Made by a program: the position numbers and the translations under genes | In this document: positions 44,602 through 54,171 of the stretch, one piece after another | Position numbering within the stretch: position 1 is the first letter of the stretch | Layout: each line of letters opens with the position of its first letter | Notes under the pieces: generated by a model | The model's database searches: none | The model's input: the letters and a program-made list of their open reading frames with translations, nothing else | What the model was told of the DNA's origin: nothing | Source of the DNA: JAUJNH01 sp038253125 | GTDB taxonomy: Bacteria; Actinomycetota; Acidimicrobiia; Acidimicrobiales; JAUJNH01 | Reading direction: 5' to 3' | DNA: 64,000 bases | Assembly (NCBI GenBank): GCA_038253125.1 | Contig: JBBSHM010000001.1 | Span: 62,001-126,000, forward strand

Positions 44602-44877
44602 GGCGGAGGCGGCTACGCCGCACCGGCGGCGGTGTCGGCGGCTTCGGCGGGGGTGTCCGCGGGGTCGCCCAGCGGCTCCTGCCCGGTCCGCTCGAGGGCC
44701 TCGTCATAGTCTGCTGAAGTAGAGCGAGACAATCGCCGCCGCGCGGCCGTGACTTGCGACGATGCCGGCGCTCGTGGCAGCCGAGCCGACTATTCTGCAT
44801 TCTCCTAACACTGGTGGATGTGGAGCACCCTTGCCACAACTAGTGCTTGCGCTCAGGCCGCGGATCGGGGCGATCGC
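44602..44877. other. 276-bp gap between convergent genes
   Basis: The gap lies between the ends of the RmlC-like and lipoprotein genes. A short open frame on the minus strand (about 44614-44716, with YDEALERTGQEPLGDPADTP) is compositionally protein-like but lacks a convincing start. No terminator, repeat or RNA gene is evident. Confidence 0.3.
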
Positions 44878-45648
44878 TCAGGTCGCCCCGCACGTGCCGT
44901 TCGATATGGAGGTGACCGAACCGTTCGGGCCGCTCAAGGTGCCGCTGAGGCCGGTGCCGGTCACGACGAAGACCGGGGACCCGCCGGCCTCTGGCGACGA
45001 CGAGACCCGCAGCGCCGCTCCGTAGGCCTGCATCACCGCGGCCATCGTCGAGCCCACGATCACCCCGGCCGGCGTGGAGAGGGCGGAGCTGGTGCTGAGC
45101 CATCCCGACACCTTGCCTCCGCTGCCGGCCAGACGGAACCCCTCCCAGCTGGTCTCGACCTCGGCGCCGATGCAGGCGGTGTCCGGCGCCGGATCGGCGG
45201 CCGGCTGGCCCAGGACCCCGCTGACGGCGTTGATGCCGTCACGCAGGGGCGCGCCCGACCGGGTCACGCCGAGGTCGTTCCCGGCCAGTCGCAGGCCTCC
45301 TCCGCCGGGCGCCGGTGAGTAGGTGGAGCGGGTCCGGGAGCCCGGCGCCGGCCTCGGCGCGGGAGGTGCGCCCTGGTCCGGCGCGGCCCCTGGCGCCGTC
45401 GTCGCCGGCGCCTCCGTCGTTGACAAAGGATCTGAACCGGCCGCGCCGGGCCCAGCCGGGCCGCCGGTCACGTCAGTGGCGCCTGGTGCGGCGCTGGTCG
45501 TCGTCGCTCCGGAGCCTCTGGCCGCCCGGGATGACGAGCGGCAGCCGGCCACGCTCGTCACGAGGCAGAGGCCGGCGGCCAGGCAGGTGGCAGCCGGGAG
45601 CGAACCTGTTCGCCGCGGACCGGTGTGGGCGACGCCGGCCTCAGTCAC
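44878..45648 (-). CDS. Lipoprotein, hypothetical
   Basis: 256 residues from GTG 45648. A signal peptide ends in lipobox SVAGC, followed by an Ala/Pro/Thr-rich linker and a C-terminal domain (LGVTRSGAPLRDGINAVSGV, TPAGVIVGSTMAAVMQAYGA, NGSVTSISNGTC). The same order of motifs occurs in the outer domain of the protein at 10736-11764, so they share an uncharacterised fold. Its start overlaps the ptrB stop by 8 bp, implying one operon. Confidence 0.75.
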   Translation of the reverse strand: MTEAGVAHTGPRRTGSLPAATCLAAGLCLVTSVAGCRSSSRAARGSGATTTSAAPGATDVTGGPAGPGAAGSDPLSTTEAPATTAPGAAPDQGAPPAPRPAPGSRTRSTYSPAPGGGGLRLAGNDLGVTRSGAPLRDGINAVSGVLGQPAADPAPDTACIGAEVETSWEGFRLAGSGGKVSGWLSTSSALSTPAGVIVGSTMAAVMQAYGAALRVSSSPEAGGSPVFVVTGTGLSGTLSGPNGSVTSISNGTCGAT

Positions 45649-47734
45649 CGGTGTCCCTCCGCGTGGCGCCTAGGGCGTCGAGCACGAAGGCCTGGACGAG
45701 GGCCTCGTCCCGCCAGGCGTCGTAGCGCCCCGACGGACCGCCGTGGCCCGCCCCCATTTCGGTCTTCAGGTACACGGCCTGACCGCTGGTCGAGTGCTCG
45801 CGCAGGCTCTGCACCCACTTGGCTGGCTCCCAGTAGGACACCCGTGGGTCGTTCAGGCCGGCGGTGGCCAGCACCGCCGGGTACCCGGCGGCGTGGACGT
45901 TGTCGTAGGGCGAGTACGAGCGCATGTACGAGTACACCTCTTGGTCATCGAGCGGGTTGCCCCACTCCTCCCACTCGGTGATGGTCAGCGGGAGCGTTGG
46001 GTCGAGGATGGTTGAGAGGCAGTCGACGAAGGGGACCTCGGCCACCGCCGCCCGGCACAGGTCGGGACGCAGGTTCAGCACCGCCCCGATCAGCAGCCCA
46101 CCGGCCGAGGCTCCCCGGATCGCCAGCCGCTCGGGGCGGGTGTAGCCGGCGCCGCAGAGGTGCTCGGCGCAGGCGACGAAGTCGGTGAAGGTGTTCCTCT
46201 TGTGCAGGATCTTGCCGGCGTCGTACCAAGGGCGGCCCATCTCGCCTCCGCCCCGCACGTGGGCGACGGCGTACACCAGGCCGCGCTCCAGCAGCGACAG
46301 CCGCAGCGATGAGAAGACAGGCTCGATCGACGCCTCGTAGGAGCCGTAGCCGTACAGCAGGCACGGGTTGGAGCCGTCGAGCACCAGACCCCGCCGGTGC
46401 ACGTAGGTGATCGGCACCTGGACGCCGTCCTCGGCCGTGGCCCACAGCCGCCCGCACTTGAAGGCTGAGGGTTCGTAGCCGCCCAGGACCGGCTGCTGCT
46501 TCAGCACCCGGCGTTCGCCGGTGGCCACGTCCTGCTCGTAGACGGTCGACGGCGTCACCGGCGACGAGTACGAGAACCGCAGCACCCTGGTGTCGAACTC
46601 GGGGTTCGCCGCCCCGCCCACGGCGTAAACCGGCTCGGGCAGCTCGAGCAGCTCATCCGAGCCGCTGACCCGGTCGATGAGGCGGGCCCGCCGCAGGGCC
46701 TCGGCCCGCTCGTAGACCACCAGGTGGCCGGCGAAGGCGTCGACACCCTCGAGCTTCACGCCCGGCTGGTGGGGGCGGACCACGGTCCAGTGGTCCCGGC
46801 CCGGCTCGTCGAGGGGCGCCTCGACCAGGGCGAAGTCGACGGCTCCGTCAGCGTTGGTGGTTATCAGCAGGCGGTCCCCGGCATCCTCGACCTCGTACTC
46901 CAGGCCCTCCTCCCGGGGGTGGACGCAACGCAGGCGGCCGTGGGGATCGGCGGTGAGCAGGTACCAGCACTCGCTGGTCACCTTGGACGAGGAGTCCACC
47001 AAGGCGACCCGCCCGCTGCGGGCCCGCTCGACGCTGACGAAGAAGCGCTCGTCGGGCTCCTCGAAGACGCAGACGTCGTCGGCCGGGTCGCTGCCGACGA
47101 CGTGGCGCCACACCTGGAAGGGTCGCATGGCCGGGTCGCACAACGTGTACAAGAACGTGTCGTCGTCCAGCCAGGCCGTGCCGTAGTACGTGCCCGTGAT
47201 CGCCTCGGGCAGGTCCACGCCGGTGGCCAGGTCCCGCACCCTCATGGTGTGCAGCTCGTTGCCCTCGAAGTCCGTGCTGAACAGCAGCCGCCCGGCCGAC
47301 GGGCTGACATCGAGGGCCCCCACCCCGAAGTACGGGCTGTCACCCGCCTCGACGTTCCCGTCGAACAGCACGTCCCACGGTCCGTCGGCGCTGACGGCTG
47401 AGCGGGACCAGATCGGGTATTGACGGCCCTCCTCGGTGCGGGTGGTGTACCACCAGCCCTTCTTGCTGTAGGGGACCGACAGGTCGGTCTCCAGGATCCG
47501 CGCCTTCATCTCGTCGAACAGCTCGGCCTGGAGGACCTCGGTGTCGGCCAGGGCGGCGGCGGTGTAGGCGTTCTCGGCCTCCAGGTGGGCCAGGACCTCG
47601 GGCTCGGCCTTGGCGTCGTCGCGCAGCCACGCCCAGTCGTCGATCCGCTCGTCGCCGTGGAAGCTCAGGATGGTCGGGCGCCGGGCGGCGGCGGGCGGAG
47701 CGGGCACCGGGTCCAGCGTAGGGGCGGCCTCCAC
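45641..47734 (-). CDS. ptrB: Oligopeptidase B (prolyl oligopeptidase family S9A)
   Basis: 697 residues, standard length. N-terminal beta-propeller (DDWAWLRDDAKAEPEVLAHL, YTTRTEEGRQYPIWSR), then the alpha/beta-hydrolase domain: HVRGGGEMGRPWYDAGK, nucleophile elbow IRGASAGGLLIGAVLN, Asp in GLNDPRVSYWEPAKWV and His in EMGAGHGGPSGRY. It cleaves short peptides after basic residues, in the cytoplasm. ATG 47734; divergent from the GGDEF-like gene. Confidence 0.93.
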   Translation of the reverse strand: MEAAPTLDPVPAPPAAARRPTILSFHGDERIDDWAWLRDDAKAEPEVLAHLEAENAYTAAALADTEVLQAELFDEMKARILETDLSVPYSKKGWWYTTRTEEGRQYPIWSRSAVSADGPWDVLFDGNVEAGDSPYFGVGALDVSPSAGRLLFSTDFEGNELHTMRVRDLATGVDLPEAITGTYYGTAWLDDDTFLYTLCDPAMRPFQVWRHVVGSDPADDVCVFEEPDERFFVSVERARSGRVALVDSSSKVTSECWYLLTADPHGRLRCVHPREEGLEYEVEDAGDRLLITTNADGAVDFALVEAPLDEPGRDHWTVVRPHQPGVKLEGVDAFAGHLVVYERAEALRRARLIDRVSGSDELLELPEPVYAVGGAANPEFDTRVLRFSYSSPVTPSTVYEQDVATGERRVLKQQPVLGGYEPSAFKCGRLWATAEDGVQVPITYVHRRGLVLDGSNPCLLYGYGSYEASIEPVFSSLRLSLLERGLVYAVAHVRGGGEMGRPWYDAGKILHKRNTFTDFVACAEHLCGAGYTRPERLAIRGASAGGLLIGAVLNLRPDLCRAAVAEVPFVDCLSTILDPTLPLTITEWEEWGNPLDDQEVYSYMRSYSPYDNVHAAGYPAVLATAGLNDPRVSYWEPAKWVQSLREHSTSGQAVYLKTEMGAGHGGPSGRYDAWRDEALVQAFVLDALGATRRDTGD

Positions 47735-47859
47735 GCCCCGGTCCGTTCCGCACCAAAGGCCCGGCTGGCGCCGAGCGGGTCCGAGACGTGCCTAGCCGTG
47801 GCGAGAGCATCTTCGGTACAAATCCGAAGGTTGCGACCGGAACAGCCGATGGGACGTCG

Positions 47860-48534
47860 ATGCGAACGGAGCACGAAACCCAGGTGGCGGCGCTGCAGGC
47901 CCAGCTGGAGGTGGAGCGGGAGCACACCCGTCGGCTCCAGGCCCAGCTGCGCAACCTCGCTGACAACGACCCGGTCACCGATCTCGCCAACCGGCGCACC
48001 GTCGTGCAGGAGATCGAGCTGCACCTGGCCGGGTGCGGCCGGTACGGGGCCGAGGGCGCCCTGCTCCTGGTCGGCCTCGACGGGCTCGACAGCGTCCACG
48101 GCCTCGACTGCATCGCCGGCGACGATGGCCAGGACGAGGCCGACGAGGTGCTGGCCGACCTGGCCGAGGTCGTCGTCGCCCGGCTGCGGAGCACCGACGT
48201 CGCCGGCCGCTTCGGACCCGACGAGCTGGCGATCCTGCTCCCCCGGGCGAACGTCGACGAGGTGGTCGTCGTGGCCGACGAGCTGGTCAAGCTGGTGGCC
48301 CGGGCAGGCTCAGGCCGGGTGCCGCCGGGTTCGTTGGTGGCCTCGATCGGGATCGCCGCGGTCACGGACCGCCTGCAGGACGCCTGTCAGCTGGTGGAGC
48401 GGGCCAGTGACGCCATGGCTTCGGCGCGCAGCCGGGGCGGCGGGGGCTGGGTGGCGGCCGGGTGGAGGCCTCGGCGTAGCGAAGGCGCCGCCGGGGGAGT
48501 GTTACCGCCACGAGAGTTGTTACTATGGACGTAG
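47860..48534 (+). CDS. GGDEF-fold protein with degenerate active site
   Basis: About 224 residues from ATG 47860. An N-terminal coiled coil (VAALQAQLEVEREHTRRLQA) leads to a GGDEF fold (DNDPVTDLANRR, VGLDGLDSVHG) in which the signature is RFGPDELAIL instead of RxGGDEFxxL. Diguanylate cyclase activity is therefore doubtful. The last 15 codons are atypical, including two TTA codons (48502, 48520), and the stop (48532-48534) lies inside the sufB upstream element. Confidence 0.75.
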   Translation: MRTEHETQVAALQAQLEVEREHTRRLQAQLRNLADNDPVTDLANRRTVVQEIELHLAGCGRYGAEGALLLVGLDGLDSVHGLDCIAGDDGQDEADEVLADLAEVVVARLRSTDVAGRFGPDELAILLPRANVDEVVVVADELVKLVARAGSGRVPPGSLVASIGIAAVTDRLQDACQLVERASDAMASARSRGGGGWVAAGWRPRRSEGAAGGVLPPRELLLWT

Positions 48535-48541
48535 TGCAAAT
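48522..48541 (-). promoter_or_regulatory. suf-associated operator-like element, copy A (upstream of sufB)
   Basis: Read on the minus strand this is ATTTGCACTACGTCCATAGT, 16 of 20 identical to copy C. It ends 18 bp before the sufB ATG. In the direction of sufB a TTGTTA hexamer (48517-48522) abuts the CTATGGACGTAG core, as a -35-like element. It also overlaps the stop of the preceding gene. Confidence 0.75.
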
Positions 48542-48559
48542 CCCTCTGGAGGAGCCCAC

Positions 48560-49960
<1,401 letters not shown>

Positions 49961-49978
49961 CTCTGCCAAGGTCTAGGT

Positions 49979-50959
49979 ATGTCCGACAAGCAGATGAACG
50001 TCCTGAGGGCCGACCACAGGCTGGATGCCGGCCACCGGCCCATCATGTTGGCCATTGCGGGCGACAGCGGCACGGGGAAGACGACGCTCACCAAGGGCCT
50101 GGTCGAGGCTCTGGGTCCCGAGCGCATCACCTCTGTGGCGGCTGACGACTACCACCGCTACGACCGACTCGAGCGCAAGTCGCTCCCGTTCACCCCGCTC
50201 AACCCCAAGTGCAACTACATGGACATCATGGAGCAGCACCTCCAGCACCTGGCCATGGGCCTGCCCATCCTGAAGCCGGTCTACAACCACCACACCGGTA
50301 TGCTCGACCGGCCCGAGTACGTCGAACCCCGGGAGTTCGTGATCGTGGAGGGGCTCCTGCCCCTCCACACCAAGATCGCCCGGGCCTGCTTCGAGATCAG
50401 CGTGTACCTCGATCCGCCCGAGGAGCTGCGTGTGGCCTGGAAGGTGGCCCGCGACACCGCCAAGCGGGGCTACACCGAGGACGAGGTCCGCCAGGACCTG
50501 AAGAAGCGCGAGCCTGAGTCTGAGCGGTTCATCCGCCCCCAGCGGGCCCGGGCTGACATCATCGTGCGCTTCGCGCCCATCGAGGAGCGGGGCGAGACCG
50601 TCCACGACCCGCTCAGCGCCAAGCTCACCCTGCGCCCGACGATCGACCACCCCGAGCTGCACACGATCCTCGGCGACGACACCAACGAGGCGATGCACCT
50701 GACGCTGAGCCGCAGCGATGACGGCAAGCCGGTCGACGCCGTCCACATCCACTCCTACGCCAAGCCCGAGATCACAAAGGCCGTGGAGGAGGCGATCTGG
50801 GAACAGCTCGGTGTCGACTCGCCACTGCCGGATTCACTCGGGCGCCTCGATCCAGATTCTGACTCCCGTGACGAGCCGCTGGCCCTCACCCAGCTACTCC
50901 TGCTGTACCACCTCATCCAGGCCCGCGAGCGCCTGTACGAGGGTCCCGACAGCGACTGA
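49979..50959 (+). CDS. Phosphoribulokinase-family kinase
   Basis: 326 residues. P-loop AIAGDSGTGKTTLTKGL, then VAADDYHRYDRLERKSLPFT, HLAMGLPILKPVYNHHTGML and EFVIVEGLLPLHT, which follow the phosphoribulokinase pattern (DDYHxxDRxxR, KPxYNHxTG, EGLHPL) more closely than uridine kinase. PRK makes ribulose-1,5-bisphosphate. No RuBisCO gene is in the window, so the real substrate may differ. It begins 18 bp after sufB in the same orientation and is probably co-transcribed with it. Confidence 0.82.
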   Translation: MSDKQMNVLRADHRLDAGHRPIMLAIAGDSGTGKTTLTKGLVEALGPERITSVAADDYHRYDRLERKSLPFTPLNPKCNYMDIMEQHLQHLAMGLPILKPVYNHHTGMLDRPEYVEPREFVIVEGLLPLHTKIARACFEISVYLDPPEELRVAWKVARDTAKRGYTEDEVRQDLKKREPESERFIRPQRARADIIVRFAPIEERGETVHDPLSAKLTLRPTIDHPELHTILGDDTNEAMHLTLSRSDDGKPVDAVHIHSYAKPEITKAVEEAIWEQLGVDSPLPDSLGRLDPDSDSRDEPLALTQLLLLYHLIQARERLYEGPDSD

Positions 50960-51039
50960 CGGGGCGCTTCGTCCCGGGCCGACCAGGCTGGACCGGAACC
51001 GACCCCACCCTTGGCTGCGCCAGAGCCCGATCTAGCGGG

Positions 51040-51288
51040 TCAGACCTCGAGGTGGTCTACGGGCTCGTCGGTGGTGACCAGAGGCGAGTCGCCGTCGCTG
51101 CCGGGCGGGATGTCGGTGGGGCCGGCGTCACCGACGATCATCGGGTCCTCGGTGCCGATGCCTCCGCCCCGGAGCCTGTCGAGGAAGCTCTCGTGGCCGG
51201 TCTCGACCTCGTCAACGCCAGCGTTCTCGGTGTCGACTTCGGTCTCGTCTTCGAGTCCGTCTTCGATCTCGTCGTGGGGCTCGGGCAT
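51040..51288 (-). CDS. Small acidic protein, hypothetical
   Basis: 82 residues, strongly acidic (MPEPHDEIEDGLEDETEVDT, HESFLDRLRGGGIGTEDPM), with no Cys, membrane helix or known motif; probably disordered. ATG 51288. It is divergent from the cysteine-containing gene at 51376. Coding is supported by composition rather than by a strong ribosome-binding site. Confidence 0.45.
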   Translation of the reverse strand: MPEPHDEIEDGLEDETEVDTENAGVDEVETGHESFLDRLRGGGIGTEDPMIVGDAGPTDIPPGSDGDSPLVTTDEPVDHLEV

Positions 51289-51375
51289 GGGGGTTCTGTT
51301 CCCAGCGACGGGCCGTGGCTACCGCGCCGGGGGCTGGGTGTCGCAGAGCGCGGTGGACGCTGGCAGAATCAGGGT

Positions 51376-51732
51376 GTGCCGATGCGGGAGGAGTGCAAGC
51401 ACTTCCAGAGCCGTACCTACGCCAGCGGCGACACCGCCCGCTTCTGCAGCCTTGACCTCGCTCCCGAGGCGCCCTGGCGCTGCCCGGCGACCTGCCCACG
51501 CTTCGAGCGCCGGATCGGCGATGTCGCCTTCCATCGTGGATCGCTGGTGTCGCCGGCCACGCCCGACGAGCCGCAGAGCCCCGACATCGGCACGCTGCTC
51601 GACCAGGCCGAGGACATCATCAACACCGCAGGCCCAACGATCGTGGCCCAGGTGCGGGCCGAGCGGGAGCGCCAGCGCGTCGCCGCCGAGAACCCGCCCC
51701 GGTGGCAGTTCTGGAAGAAGCGTCGGCGCTGA
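51376..51732 (+). CDS. Conserved-looking cysteine-containing hypothetical protein
   Basis: 118 residues from GTG 51376 (ATG 51382 also possible): VPMREECKHFQSRTYASGDT. Four cysteines in the first half (ECKHF, RFCSL, WRCPATCPRFE) could bind an Fe-S cluster or zinc. A helical second half ends in a basic tail (WQFWKKRRR). Its location within the suf region makes metal binding plausible, but the family is not recognised. It is followed 26 bp later by the phzF frame. Confidence 0.65.
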   Translation: MPMREECKHFQSRTYASGDTARFCSLDLAPEAPWRCPATCPRFERRIGDVAFHRGSLVSPATPDEPQSPDIGTLLDQAEDIINTAGPTIVAQVRAERERQRVAAENPPRWQFWKKRRR

Positions 51733-51758
51733 AGCCCTCCTCCGGCCAGCCTGGGCCG

Positions 51759-52543
51759 GTGCGCCTGGCCTACCGGATCGTCGACGTGTTCACCGAGCGG
51801 CCGTTGGCCGGCAACGCCCTGTGCGTGGTGCTCGACCCGGTGCCGCCGCCGGTCATGGCCGCGCTGGCCCGGGAGGTGAACCTGTCCGAGACGGCATTCC
51901 CGGTCGTCGTCGCCGACGGGGAGTATGAGGTCCGCATCTTCACCCCGGCCGCCGAGCTCGCCTTCGCCGGCCACCCCACCCTCGGCACGGCCTGGGTCCT
52001 CGGACCCGGCCGGTGGACCCAGCGCAGCGAGGGCGCCACGGTGACGGTCGAGGTCACCGCCCAGGGGGCGGTGATGGAGGCACCGGAGCCGTCGTTCGAG
52101 GAGGTGGACGCCACCGAGGCCATCGCCGCCCTGGGTCTGGCCGGCGCCGAGGCGGCGGTCGTGGCCGAGGCGGGCGGATCCGCCACCTGCTGGTGCCGAC
52201 CGAGGCACCCATCGGCGGGCTGGGCCCGGACCTGCCGGCGGTGGCCCGGCTCCAGCGCCGCCACCGCACCGCCTCGGTGGCTGCGGTGCGCCGCCTCGAC
52301 GACCGCACCCTTCATGCCCGGGTGTTCTGCCCCGGCCTCGGCATCGCCGAGGACCCCGGCACCGGCTCAGCCGCTGGCCCCTTCGGCCGCCTGGCCCGCG
52401 CCCGCTGGGGGACCGACGCCGACCTCACCATCTACCAGGGCGACGAGATCGGTCGGCCCTGCCGCATCCAGGTCCACGCCGGCAACACCCTCCGGGTCGG
52501 CGGCGCCGTCACCCCGGTAGCCGAAGGCTTCTTCACCCTCTGA
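51759..52543 (+). pseudogene. PhzF-family isomerase interrupted by a frameshift
   Basis: The first part, GTG 51759 to about 52180, encodes AYRIVDVFTERPLAGNALCV, ETAFPVV and FTPAAELAFAGHPTLGTAW (catalytic Glu region of PhzF). The second part, in another frame to TGA 52543, encodes RHLLVPTEAPIGGLGPDLPA, ARVFCPGLGIAEDPGTGSAA and GEIGR-like strands. The frames join near 52171-52182; one extra base in GGCGG would restore EAGGIRHLLVP. Either a true frameshift or a one-base sequencing deletion. PhzF proteins are diaminopimelate-epimerase-fold isomerases of varied substrates. Confidence 0.82.
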
Positions 52544-52571
52544 CATCCGACCAGATTTTGGGCGGCCCACA

Positions 52572-52591
52572 ATTTCCACTACGGCCGTAGG
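52572..52591 (+). promoter_or_regulatory. suf-associated operator-like element, copy B (upstream of sufD)
   Basis: ATTTCCACTACGGCCGTAGG, identical to copy C except one base (C for G at position 5). The core CTACGGCCGTAG (52579-52590) is a perfect 12-bp palindrome. TTTCCA (52573-52578) directly before the core and TATTAG (52595-52600) after it could be -35 and -10 hexamers, putting the palindrome in the spacer. sufD starts at 52613. Confidence 0.8.
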
Positions 52592-52612
52592 TTTTATTAG
52601 GCTCGGCGGTTC

Positions 52613-53860
52613 GTGGACTCCCCCTTCTCCGTCGAGGCCGCCGGGTCGCTGGACGGCCCGGGATGGCTGGTGGACCGGAGGGTGGCGGCGGCCGAGCGGC
52701 TGGCGGCCAGCGTGCTGCCTACCTCCGCCCAGGAGGTGTGGCGCTACAGCCCCATCGACAAGCTCGACCTGGCCGCCTACCACCCGGCCGGGCCGGGGCC
52801 GAAGGACCACCGCCCGATCGAGGGCCTGGCCGCCGAGCTGATCGCCGCCCTCGCCGGGTGCGCGGGGCTGGCGTTCACCGTCGACGGAACGCTCGTCCAC
52901 GCCCACGGCGACGGGCTGGTGGTGGAGGAGGCCTCGAGCGAGCTGCTCGACGCCGTGGACCCACCGCATGATGCCCTGAGCGACCTGCACGACGCCTTCA
53001 TGCCGAGCCCCCTGGCCGTGGTCATCCCCCGGGGTCGGGCCGTGGCCGAGCCCCTCCTTGTGGTCCACGTCGTCACCGGCGGAGGCGTGCTGGCCTGCCC
53101 CCGCCTGGTGGTCCATGCCCGGGAGGGAGCCGAGGCTTCGGTGGTAGAGGTGTTCGTCGGCGCCGACGACCCGGCCGGCGCCCTGGTGCTGCCCATCACC
53201 GCGCTCGTCGCCGAACAGGGCGCCCACCTGCGCCACGCCGCCGTGCAGGCCCTCGGCCCGGCCGCCTGGTCGGTGGCCCACAACGGCAGCCGGGTCGAGC
53301 GCGACGCCACCCTCCAGAGCCTGGCCGTCGCCCTGGGGGGGGCCTACGCCCGGCTGCGCACCGATGCCGCCCTCACCGGCCAGGGCGGCGAGAGCACGCT
53401 GCTGGCCGCCTACGTGGGCGACGGCGACCAGATCCACGACTTCCGCACCATGCAGGAGCACCTGGCCCCCCGCACCCGCTCGGAGCTGGTCTTCAAGGGC
53501 GCCGTCGGCGGCCACAGCCACGGCGTCTACAGCGGGCTGATCAGGGTGCACAAGGGAGCCAAGGGCACCAAGGCCTTCCAGACGAACAGGAACCTGGTGC
53601 TGTCTGAGACCGCCCATGCCGACTCGGTGCCGAACCTGGAGATCGACGAGAACGACCTGGCCTGCAGCCACGCCTCGGCCGTGGGGCCGATCGACCCGCA
53701 GCAGCGCTTCTACCTCGAAGCTCGCGGCGTGCCGGCCAAGGTGGCCGACCGGCTCATCGTCCTCGGCTTCCTGGACGACGTGCTGGCCCGCTCGCCAATT
53801 CCCGGCCTGCGCGAGCCCATCTCGCTAGAGTTGGCCCGCCGGGTCGAGGTGGCGACATGA
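52613..53860 (+). CDS. sufD: Fe-S cluster assembly protein SufD
   Basis: 415 residues. SAQEVWRYSPIDKLDLAAYH near the N-terminus and the conserved C-terminal region (FKGAVGGHSHGVYSGLIRVH, NLVLSETAHADSVPNLEI, DLACSHASAVGPIDPQQRFY) identify SufD, partner of SufB in the SufBC2D complex. GTG 52613. Its stop overlaps the Rieske gene by 4 bp, which in turn overlaps sufC, so sufD-Rieske-sufC is one operon. Confidence 0.94.
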   Translation: MDSPFSVEAAGSLDGPGWLVDRRVAAAERLAASVLPTSAQEVWRYSPIDKLDLAAYHPAGPGPKDHRPIEGLAAELIAALAGCAGLAFTVDGTLVHAHGDGLVVEEASSELLDAVDPPHDALSDLHDAFMPSPLAVVIPRGRAVAEPLLVVHVVTGGGVLACPRLVVHAREGAEASVVEVFVGADDPAGALVLPITALVAEQGAHLRHAAVQALGPAAWSVAHNGSRVERDATLQSLAVALGGAYARLRTDAALTGQGGESTLLAAYVGDGDQIHDFRTMQEHLAPRTRSELVFKGAVGGHSHGVYSGLIRVHKGAKGTKAFQTNRNLVLSETAHADSVPNLEIDENDLACSHASAVGPIDPQQRFYLEARGVPAKVADRLIVLGFLDDVLARSPIPGLREPISLELARRVEVAT

Positions 53861-54171
53861 GCCGCCAGCGCCTGTGCTCGACCACCGACCTGGCCGACGG
53901 CGAGGTCCGCCGCTTCGACGTCGGTGAGCGCCGCATCGCCGTCGTGCGGCTATCCGACGACTGGTACGCGCTGGGTGACACCTGCAGCCACGCCGAGATC
54001 AGCCTGTCAGAGGGTGAGGTGCTGGCCGACGACTGCGCCCTCGAGTGCTGGAAGCACGGCAGCTCGTTCGACCTGCGCACCGGCGAGCCGCAGACCCTGC
54101 CCGCCACCCTCCCCGTGCCGGTCTATGAGATCTCGGCCGAGGGCGACGACGTCTGGCTGGAGCTGCCATGA
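53857..54171 (+). CDS. Rieske [2Fe-2S] ferredoxin
   Basis: 104 residues. Rieske ligands are in DTCSHAEISLSEG (Cys-x-His) and LECWKHGSSFDLRTGE (Cys-x2-His). It resembles ferredoxin subunits of dioxygenase-like systems and is often inserted in actinobacterial suf operons, where it may supply electrons or be a target. The start overlaps the sufD stop (ATGA) and its stop overlaps the sufC start (ATGA). Confidence 0.93.
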   Translation: MSRQRLCSTTDLADGEVRRFDVGERRIAVVRLSDDWYALGDTCSHAEISLSEGEVLADDCALECWKHGSSFDLRTGEPQTLPATLPVPVYEISAEGDDVWLELP

